Assembly (NCBI GenBank): GCA_016933615.1
Contig: JAFGAO010000158.1
Coordinates: 1-34,000, forward strand
DNA: 34,000 nt
Reading direction: 5' to 3'
Origin: Acidobacteriota bacterium
Lineage (GTDB): Bacteria > Acidobacteriota > UBA6911
The notes under the pieces are model-generated. The model did no database searches. It saw only the letters and a list, made by a program, of their open reading frames with translations, and had not been told where the DNA came from. Below, piece after piece: positions 15,791 to 22,465 of this stretch. The translations under genes were made by a program, and so were the position numbers. How positions within the stretch are numbered: the stretch's first letter is position 1; every line of letters begins with the position of its first letter.

Positions 15791-16552
15791 CTATTTCCCC
15801 ATAACAAAATTAACAGTCACGGTTGCAATCACCGGGATCGGCTCCCCGTTCAGCAATGTGGGGGAATACTTCCACTGCTTGACGGCGCGCACGGCGGCGT
15901 CATTCAGCATAGGATGCCCTCGGGAAACGTTGATTTCGGCAACATTCCCCTCTTCATCGACGGTCACGACCAGGATGACGACTCCCTGAACGCGCGCCCG
16001 TCTAGCCAGTTCGGGATATTCCGGTTCCACCTTCCTGATCAACTGAGATTTCAGCACATTGCCGCCTATCCTTTTGGGTTGGCGCTTCACCGGCTTCGGC
16101 GGCGGCGGCGGCGCCATTTGAGGCAGATTGCCCAGCAGCCCCCCAACGACTCCACCGGCAAGCCCTCCCGGGATGCCTCCGGCAACACCGCCCGGGATGG
16201 CTCCGACGATATTGCTTACCCCGATGACCGGGGCATCGTCGTCCGGAGGCGGTATCTCCTTCGGAATCTCAGTAGGCGCTACAAACTGGTTCGGATCCAC
16301 CAGAGCGGCCTTCGGCACCGTCCGCTGCTGAGTCGGCGGCGGCGGCGGCGGCGGCGGCGGCGGAGGCGGCGGCGGGGGCGGCGGCGCAATCAGAAACGTC
16401 AAAAGCTCCGTTTCCGGCAAAACGTTAAAAAACCAAAGCGGAATGATGATCACGGTCAGCACGAGTGCCACGTGAATGACCAGAGAAAGCACCATGGTAA
16501 CCAGTCGCTTCCCCAGATCCGATTTCCCTTCAACATTTGCAGACTCAAACAT
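15791..16552 (-). CDS. tonB: TonB-family energy transducer
   Basis: The 253-residue protein has an N-terminal signal anchor (about 20-45, VTMVLSLVIHVALVLTVIII) in the inner membrane. A run of 17 consecutive prolines follows, mostly CCG codons, then a spacer with a Gly-rich block (VAGGIPGGLAGGVVGG) and a second Pro/Lys segment. The C-terminal TonB domain shows EPEYPELARRARVQGVVIL, VDEEGNVAEINVSRGHPMLN and AVRAVKQWKYSP. It should span the periplasm and pass ExbBD energy to outer-membrane receptors; no receptor gene is in the window. ATG 16552 follows GAGGGGG. It heads the operon with exbB 47 bases downstream. Confidence 0.92.
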   Translation of the reverse strand: MFESANVEGKSDLGKRLVTMVLSLVIHVALVLTVIIIPLWFFNVLPETELLTFLIAPPPPPPPPPPPPPPPPPTQQRTVPKAALVDPNQFVAPTEIPKEIPPPDDDAPVIGVSNIVGAIPGGVAGGIPGGLAGGVVGGLLGNLPQMAPPPPPKPVKRQPKRIGGNVLKSQLIRKVEPEYPELARRARVQGVVILVVTVDEEGNVAEINVSRGHPMLNDAAVRAVKQWKYSPTLLNGEPIPVIATVTVNFVMGK

Positions 16553-16627
16553 GTTTCCCCCTCGCAAACTGCCCGTGGGTTTTAGACTTGGGCATTACCG
16601 CGGTAGCGTCAATCGAGACCACCGATC

Positions 16628-16654
16628 TTAATATCGCGCTTAAAAAACTGTCAA
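16628..16654 (-). promoter_or_regulatory. Putative tonB operon promoter
   Basis: On the minus strand a perfect TTGACA (16649-16654) is followed after 15 bases by TATTAA (16628-16633). The spacer is short, so the -10 assignment is uncertain. It would start transcription about 70 bases before tonB. Confidence 0.4.
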
Positions 16655-16731
16655 GTTAATTCTCTCTCGGAAATGACCTCGGCACCCGATATAAAGGGCA
16701 GTTTTCCCATGTGATACGGTTTCATATTTCC

Positions 16732-17934
16732 TTACGCCGCGTTTCGTTTCGGCTTAATCTCCCGGGAGCGATACCACCAAGCAACGATCGGCGTGGCGAT
16801 ACCGATGGACGAGTATGTACCAATGATAATGCCCACGGTCAGGGCGAACGAAAAACCGTTCAGCACTTCCCCGCCGAAAAGAAGCAGGGCGAGCACGGAC
16901 AGAAACGTCATCCCGGAAGTCATTATGGTCCTCGAAAAAGTCTGATTGATGCTGAGGTTGAGTATCCGGGCGTAAGACTCTTTACGCACAAGCCTTAGAT
17001 TCTCCCGAACCCGGTCGAAGACGACGATGGAATCGTTCATGGAATAGCCGACCAGGGTCAAAAGGGCCGCAATGACGGTTAATGAAATCTCCTTCTCGGT
17101 AAGGGCGAACAGGCCGACGGTAATGGCAAGGTCGTGAATGAGGGCGATGACGGCGGCGACGCCGTACGCGACTTTGAACCGGATGGCGATATAGACCAGC
17201 ATGCCGGCAAACGAGAGTCCCACGGCCAGAAATGCCCGTCTTCTCAGGTCTTTGCCTACGACGGCTCCGACGCTTTCATGCCCTTTAATGGCAAAGGATC
17301 CCGCATAAAAACCCTTTTCGAGGCTGGCGACAACGGCGTCGGATATGCCGGAAACTCCCGCAAGATCCCTGATGGACGGGACCAGCCCCTCACGGTCCTT
17401 GTCCCGGTAATCCTTCAGAGACTGCGCCGTATCCCGGTAGTGCCGTTCCATTTTCAGGACATCCTCTCCCCCGGCCGCAACACCGTCGGGGTCCGCTTCG
17501 AGAAGGTATTTGAAGAGGTCTTCCAGGCCGACATTGTTGAAGTCGGAAAGCGCGCTGCCGGCGTTTTCGGGATCAAAAACCTCGCGTAAAACGGCGAGCA
17601 TCCGGTTGCGTCCGGATTCAAGGTCTTCCTCTTCATCGAAAGAGGACTGTATGCGCACCTGGACCGTATTTTTGGACGGGGCGTCGTAGCGCTGGATCAG
17701 GGGCGGAGTGCGCGTTTCCGGGCTCAACGATTCGCGGATGCGGTCCAGATCGGGCGTTTCCTTGAATTTCATGAGAATGATCGTCCCACCCGTAAAATCA
17801 ATCCCGTACGTCAAGCCGCCGCGCATAAAATACCCGGCCGCTCCGGCTGCGAGAAGCAGCAGGGAGAAACCGAAAAACCACCATTTTTTACCCAGCCAGT
17901 CGACCGATATCTGCTTAAAAATTTCCACAGGCAA
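16732..17934 (-). CDS. secF: Protein translocase subunit SecF (enlarged periplasmic domain)
   Basis: SecF is an inner-membrane RND-type subunit that works with SecD and YajC to pull proteins through SecYEG using the proton gradient. The first helix (about 18-37) precedes GIDFTGGTIILMKF, the SecF signature. The C-terminal five-helix block has GYSMNDSIVVFDRVRENLR, SINQTFSRTIMTSGMT and a conserved glycine-rich final helix. At 400 residues it is about 80-100 longer than usual; the extra is a charged helical insertion in the P1 domain (about 105-195, around LESGRNRMLAVLREVF and KMERHYRDTAQSLKDYRD). It lies 65 bases downstream of secD. Confidence 0.93.
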   Translation of the reverse strand: MPVEIFKQISVDWLGKKWWFFGFSLLLLAAGAAGYFMRGGLTYGIDFTGGTIILMKFKETPDLDRIRESLSPETRTPPLIQRYDAPSKNTVQVRIQSSFDEEEDLESGRNRMLAVLREVFDPENAGSALSDFNNVGLEDLFKYLLEADPDGVAAGGEDVLKMERHYRDTAQSLKDYRDKDREGLVPSIRDLAGVSGISDAVVASLEKGFYAGSFAIKGHESVGAVVGKDLRRRAFLAVGLSFAGMLVYIAIRFKVAYGVAAVIALIHDLAITVGLFALTEKEISLTVIAALLTLVGYSMNDSIVVFDRVRENLRLVRKESYARILNLSINQTFSRTIMTSGMTFLSVLALLLFGGEVLNGFSFALTVGIIIGTYSSIGIATPIVAWWYRSREIKPKRNAA

Positions 17935-17999
17935 TCCCTCGGAAATGCTTATGGGAGTTTGCCGGACATTGAGACACCGTCCGGCATTCCAAAGTTCCC

Positions 18000-19607
18000 T
18001 TAAATTGACAATTCTTCTACACGCCGGCCGCCCAGCATCAAATCAAACAGACGGTGCGAGAAATAAACGGCCGTAAACATATTGGCAATCAGACCGAACG
18101 TCAGCGTTACCGCAAATCCGCGGATGGGGCCCGTGCCGAACTGGAAGAGAAAAGCCGCTGCAATCAATGTCGTGATATGCGTATCGAAAATCGTCCAGAA
18201 GACCTTGCCGAAGCCTGTATCGATGGCGGCGCGGATGGTTTTGCCGCCGCGCAGCTCCTCGCGTATTCTTTCGAAAATCAGGATATTGGAATCGACCGCC
18301 ATGCCGATGGTCAGGATAATGCCGGCAATTCCTGGCAGAGTCAGTGAGGCGTTCAATACCGTCATCCCCGCCAGAAGGAAGATGAGGTTCCCTAAGAGGC
18401 ACCAGACGGCGTTCACGCCCGATCTCCTGTAATAGACAATCATGCCCGCCACGACCAGCCCGAATCCAATGCACATGGCCATAAGCCCGGAGCGTATGGA
18501 ATCATTCCCGAGGGAGGCCCCGACGCTGCGCTCGTCCAGGATCTTGAGCGAAGCCGGGAGGGCGCCCGTCGACAGCAGCAGCGCCAGATCGTTGGCCTCC
18601 TGCTGGGTGAAACTCCCCGTAATGATCCCCTCGGAGCTGATGGTGTCGTTGATCTGCGGATAGGAATGCACTTCATCGTCCAGCACGATCGCGAGGTAAT
18701 CCCCGATGTGCTCGCGCGTGGCGCGTTCAAACAGTTCGGCGCCTTCCGCTTTCAGGAAGAAACTGACCGCCGGCGCCCCGTTGCCGTCCGCGGAGGGGCG
18801 CGCCTTCTTCAGGTCTTTCCCGGTGATGACGGAGTCCTTGCGCACCACGAGATACTCCGCCGGGCCGCCCCCTCTGGCATCCCGCGAAAACCTGAGGATT
18901 TCGTACTCTTCGAACGCACCGGGATTCGCCTCATAGGCGGCTTCGATGCTGGAGAATGGCCCGCCGTTGGTCTTTTTGACCAGGCGCAGCTCCAGCTGGG
19001 CGGTGTCTTTGATTATTTCCTTCACCCGGTCCGGATCGTCCACGCCCGGAAGTTCAACGATAATCTGGTCCTCGACGTCCTCGCCGCTTGTGCCGTACTG
19101 CTGCAGGTTCGCTTCGGCCACGCCGAATGCATCCACGCGCCTTCGCAGGGTCTGCATCGCCTGCCGCACCGTCGATTCGCGCATGGAGCGGATCTCCGAT
19201 GCCCGCATGGCCAGCGTAAAATCGGTTTTGCCCTCCGCGGCCCTGCTCTGAATCTCGTAACTTCCTCCGTACATATCATCCAGGAAATCCCGCGCTTCAC
19301 TCTCCCCGGCCGCGTCGACTCCCCGGACGCTTATGAAGTAGCCCTCTCCCCTCCTGGAAGAATCGAAGGCGATATCGTTCGATTTGAGTTCCCGGGATAT
19401 GGCCAAGGCAACCTGGTCGAGCTCCTGGTTCAGGGCGTCGTCGGTAACGACCTGGATGACCAGGTGGATTCCTCCCCGCAGATCGAGCCCCAAATTAACC
19501 CTGGAAAACAATCCTGCATCCTTTCCCTCCGGGCTGACGATGTAGGCGACGCAGCCCAACATGGCCAAAAGGATAATGATGATTTTCCATCTCAATTTTT
19601 TCTGCAT
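18000..19607 (-). CDS. secD: Protein translocase subunit SecD
   Basis: SecD (535 residues) is the larger RND-type partner of SecF. Helix 1 (about 7-25) is followed by NLGLDLRGGIHLVIQV, the D1 motif. The periplasmic P1 domain includes RRRVDAFGVAEANLQQYG and the DQIIVELPGVDDPDRVKEII segment. Next come the head domain and the C-terminal six-helix block with GIAGIILTIGMAVDSNILIF and ERIREELRGGKTIRAAI, which holds the proton-path Asp. Its length is normal for the family. It lies between yajC and secF in the standard order. The gap from yajC (167 bases) has a run of nine C residues near 19646-19654 but no recognisable gene. Confidence 0.95.
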   Translation of the reverse strand: MQKKLRWKIIIILLAMLGCVAYIVSPEGKDAGLFSRVNLGLDLRGGIHLVIQVVTDDALNQELDQVALAISRELKSNDIAFDSSRRGEGYFISVRGVDAAGESEARDFLDDMYGGSYEIQSRAAEGKTDFTLAMRASEIRSMRESTVRQAMQTLRRRVDAFGVAEANLQQYGTSGEDVEDQIIVELPGVDDPDRVKEIIKDTAQLELRLVKKTNGGPFSSIEAAYEANPGAFEEYEILRFSRDARGGGPAEYLVVRKDSVITGKDLKKARPSADGNGAPAVSFFLKAEGAELFERATREHIGDYLAIVLDDEVHSYPQINDTISSEGIITGSFTQQEANDLALLLSTGALPASLKILDERSVGASLGNDSIRSGLMAMCIGFGLVVAGMIVYYRRSGVNAVWCLLGNLIFLLAGMTVLNASLTLPGIAGIILTIGMAVDSNILIFERIREELRGGKTIRAAIDTGFGKVFWTIFDTHITTLIAAAFLFQFGTGPIRGFAVTLTFGLIANMFTAVYFSHRLFDLMLGGRRVEELSI

Positions 19608-19774
19608 ATGGCACCTAATTATGGATATGCGGCCTTGCGGGCCTGCCCCCCCCCAGCAGTCAATAAACCCGTCGGGAAGCCGGAACCCGAACGCCGAAAA
19701 CCGGGGAACGACCTTGCAGTCCTGCAGTTAAGGGATCGTGCAGGAACTGCCGCCCCAGGTATTCGAATTTCAGC

Positions 19775-20083
19775 TTACTGGTTTTCCTCCGTCGGCTGGG
19801 GTCCGGCAATGGCGTTTTTGGACACCTCGATTTTTACCTGATCGGAGATTTTCAGGATGAAAGTCTTTTCCTTTACACCGGCGATTGTGCCGTATATCCC
19901 TGAACCGGTAACGACTTTATCCCCGTTTTTGAGGGTCTGGATCAGCGTTTCCAGCTTCTTCTGCCGGGTTTTCATGGGCCGGAACACGAGAAGGTAAAAA
20001 ATAACGCCGATAACCAGAAACATCAACAGCGGGTAAAAGGGACTCTGGCTCGCGGTTTGCAACATCAGAACGGATGGTTCCAT
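19775..20083 (-). CDS. yajC: Preprotein translocase subunit YajC
   Basis: This 102-residue accessory subunit of the SecDF-YajC complex has a single N-terminal membrane helix (about 17-35, YPLLMFLVIGVIFYLLVF), then RPMKTRQKKLETLIQTLKNG and the conserved GDKVVTGSGIYGTIAGV segment. AAGGAC lies upstream of ATG 20083. It sits between tgt and secD, the usual order. Confidence 0.93.
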   Translation of the reverse strand: MEPSVLMLQTASQSPFYPLLMFLVIGVIFYLLVFRPMKTRQKKLETLIQTLKNGDKVVTGSGIYGTIAGVKEKTFILKISDQVKIEVSKNAIAGPQPTEENQ

Positions 20084-20177
20084 TTTTATATACAGTCCTT
20101 TTCTCTAACCCTCGCTCTCTTTCGGAAGGTATGGAGTATGTGTGCCGGGCCGGCGGCCGAAGGAAACGAACCGGGCT

Positions 20178-21299
20178 TTAGTAATCCTCTTTCTTCATAG
20201 AATCTAAATAGTTACCCAATTTATCAAGCTCGATAGCGTCTCTTATTTTCCGCATCATGTCAAGATAAAAGGTCAGGTTGTGCACCGTATTGTAGAAAGC
20301 CGATAGGTGCTCCCCCGCAAGGAACAGATGCCGCAGGTAGGCCCGGGAAAATCTGCGGCAGGTCGGGCAGGTACAGTCGGGATCCGGGGGCTCCGGATCC
20401 TCGGCATAGGCGGCGTTTTTAATGAGAATCCGCCCGCGGCTGGTGAAAAGGCACCCGTTGCGCGCATTGCGCGTCGGCAGCACGCAATCGAACATATCCA
20501 CTCCCATGGCGACGCTGCGCAGCAGATCTTCGGGAGTTCCCACGCCCATCAGGTACCGGGGGCGGTCCCGCGGCAGAAGCGGGACTGTGGATTCGATGAT
20601 TTCGTCCATGAGGTCCCTGGGTTCCCCGACGCTCAATCCGCCGATCGCCGTGCCGGGAAACCCCATCCCGGCCAGCGCCTCCGCGGAACGCCTCCGGAGG
20701 TCGGAATACACGCCCCCCTGAACGATGCCGAAAAGGGCCCGGCTTCCGTCATCCTTTATTTTCCAGCGCTCCCGGCACCGGCGGGCCCATCGCATGGACA
20801 GTTCCATGGAACTTTCCGCGTCCGCATAGCCGCACGGATAGGGTGTGCATTCGTCAAAGGCCATGGCAATGTCGGAACCGAGGGAATTCTGTATGTCGAC
20901 GGCTTTTTCGGGGGAAATGAAATTACTGCTTCCATCGATATGGGAACGGAATTGCACACCCTCTTCGCTGATCCTGCACAGTTGCCGGTGGCTGAAAACC
21001 TGGAATCCCCCGCTGTCGGTCAAAATGGCGCCGCTCCAGGACATGAAACGGTGCAGCCCACCGAGCTTTTCGATCCGCTCATGCCCCGGTCTTAAAAACA
21101 GGTGATAGGTATTTGCAAGGATAATGCGGCAGTCAAGCGACTCCAGAGTATGGACGGGAACCGCCTTTACCGCACCCGCGGTGCCGACGGGCATGAAAAC
21201 CGGAGTCGGGATGTCTCCGTGCGCCGTGTGCAGCACGCCCCGCCTGGCCTTCGTGCCTGCGTCCTGATGCAGAATTTCAAATCCGAACCTGTTAATCAA
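20178..21299 (-). CDS. tgt: tRNA-guanine(34) transglycosylase
   Basis: The 373-residue enzyme swaps guanine for preQ1 at position 34 of GUN-anticodon tRNAs in queuosine synthesis. The TIM-barrel active site is intact: Asp95 in LTDSGGFQVFS, the GIVQGGV loop (191-197), GGLSVGEP and the nucleophile Asp271 in MFDCVLPTRNARNG. The zinc site is Cys309, Cys311, Cys314 and His340. Length is normal. It overlaps the upstream NHL gene by four bases and leads into yajC-secD-secF; queA, often just upstream, is replaced here by the NHL gene. Confidence 0.96.
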   Translation of the reverse strand: MINRFGFEILHQDAGTKARRGVLHTAHGDIPTPVFMPVGTAGAVKAVPVHTLESLDCRIILANTYHLFLRPGHERIEKLGGLHRFMSWSGAILTDSGGFQVFSHRQLCRISEEGVQFRSHIDGSSNFISPEKAVDIQNSLGSDIAMAFDECTPYPCGYADAESSMELSMRWARRCRERWKIKDDGSRALFGIVQGGVYSDLRRRSAEALAGMGFPGTAIGGLSVGEPRDLMDEIIESTVPLLPRDRPRYLMGVGTPEDLLRSVAMGVDMFDCVLPTRNARNGCLFTSRGRILIKNAAYAEDPEPPDPDCTCPTCRRFSRAYLRHLFLAGEHLSAFYNTVHNLTFYLDMMRKIRDAIELDKLGNYLDSMKKEDY

Positions 21300-22309
21300 T
21301 TGACGGCGTCCTGGCCTGAAAACCGGGCATGGTATATGGAGCTTCCCCCCGCGAAGTAGATGTCCTGTCCGGAAACGGCCAGGCCCACCATGATCGGAGC
21401 GGCGACGAAATGCCGGATGGACCCGTCCTTCAATGAATATTTGAAAATGCCTTTTTTCCCCTGGTAACCGGCGGCCAGGAGCAGGTCCCCTTCCGGCAGA
21501 AAGGCCATTCCCTGGGGCCGCGCCAGGCCTTCGATCAGGTTTTCCACGGCTCCGTCGGCCGAAATCCGGACCAGGCTGTCCCGCATCGAGAAAGTAGGCC
21601 CAGTAACATAAAGCCGGTCTTGCGCATCCACCGCCAGATGGTATGCTGCGATGCTGGGCTCCAGCCGGGCGAATTCCTCCTTTTTCCCTGAGGAATCGAT
21701 CCGGAAGATTATACCGGTGCGGTCCCCGACATAAAGGATCCCGTTCGAATCAAAAACAATGCCGCAGGGAATGCCGAGTTCGTCGGCCACGACTTCCAGG
21801 GTTTCAAAGTCCCTGTAGCGGAGAACGTTCCCGTCGTTGCGGCTCGTGATGTAGAGCTGCCCATCGGCGGAAAATGCCAGGCCGGTCGGGTTCATGATCT
21901 CGCAATTAAACGGGATCTTGTCCCCCTGTTTCGTGATGCGGACCAGCGGCTGGGAGACCTGCTGCCCCCGTCCCCCGCTGATGGTGGAAATCAGGGTTCC
22001 GTCGGATGCAACCACAGGATTCGCCACCGGGTGCAGATCGGCGGCAAGCCGGGTTGCGAGACTGAACGGGAACACGGGCGAAACGGTTTTGCCCTCCTGA
22101 AGTGTCAATCCCAGGCATTTGGGGCTTTCGGGCAGGCGCACGATGACCCTGTCTTCCGAGGCAGACATGATGGACGCCTCGACATCGCCAAGGAGCACCC
22201 TGGCGGAAAGTCCAGGCCGGAATCCGCGGCAGGCTATGGCGAGTTCCCCTCCGGGAACCCCCATCTGGGGCGCGATCCCCGTAATAATCATTCTCTTTCT
22301 CGCACTCAT
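21296..22309 (-). CDS. IPT/TIG-domain plus NHL-repeat beta-propeller protein
   Basis: The 337-residue protein has an N-terminal Ig-like IPT/TIG domain (about 7-85, ITGIAPQMGVPGGELAIACRG) and then NHL/SMP-30-like propeller blades with repeated GLAFSADGQLYITS, GIVFDSNGILYVGDR, HLAVDAQDRLYVTG and GMAFLPEGDLLLA. No signal peptide is seen, so it may be cytoplasmic. Function is unknown; such propellers bind proteins, RNA or small ligands, and gluconolactonase labels should not be trusted. ATG 22309 is used; an ATG six codons later has AGAAAGAG before it and is a real alternative. Its stop overlaps the tgt start (ATGA), making it the first gene of the tgt-sec unit. Confidence 0.75.
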   Translation of the reverse strand: MSARKRMIITGIAPQMGVPGGELAIACRGFRPGLSARVLLGDVEASIMSASEDRVIVRLPESPKCLGLTLQEGKTVSPVFPFSLATRLAADLHPVANPVVASDGTLISTISGGRGQQVSQPLVRITKQGDKIPFNCEIMNPTGLAFSADGQLYITSRNDGNVLRYRDFETLEVVADELGIPCGIVFDSNGILYVGDRTGIIFRIDSSGKKEEFARLEPSIAAYHLAVDAQDRLYVTGPTFSMRDSLVRISADGAVENLIEGLARPQGMAFLPEGDLLLAAGYQGKKGIFKYSLKDGSIRHFVAAPIMVGLAVSGQDIYFAGGSSIYHARFSGQDAVN

Positions 22310-22317
22310 CCCGCGAA

Positions 22318-22346
22318 ATATTACCGTGCCGACAACGACCGGACAA
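22318..22346 (-). promoter_or_regulatory. Putative promoter of the NHL-tgt-yajC-secDF unit
   Basis: On the minus strand TTGTCC (22341-22346), a 17-base spacer and TAATAT (22318-22323) match the consensus at 4/6 each. The start codon follows about nine bases after the -10, so the leader would be very short, or the ATG six codons in is used. Confidence 0.33.
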
Positions 22347-22414
22347 GGTCAAGTCGGAAAATAGAGCAATTACCGGGATGTCGGAGACCTTTGGTTCAAA
22401 AGCCGAAGGTAATG

Positions 22415-22443
22415 TTGACAGGATGTTTCCCGAACCATAACAT
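22415..22443 (+). promoter_or_regulatory. uvrA promoter
   Basis: A perfect TTGACA (22415-22420), a 17-base spacer and TAACAT (22438-22443). Transcription would start near 22450, just before the GGAG site at 22454-22457 and the TTG start at 22466. This supports the short start for uvrA. Confidence 0.55.
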
Positions 22444-22465
22444 TTTAAATTTTGGAGTTTCCGCG

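Noticed and set aside
15914-16585. Arg-rich frame opposite tonB
   Set aside because: The poly-Arg run is the reverse of the polyproline tract, not a real protein.
22031-22465. Open frame extending uvrA by 145 codons upstream
   Set aside because: It lies antisense to the NHL gene and has no UvrA-like sequence. A TTGACA/TAACAT promoter and GGAG site place the start at TTG 22466.
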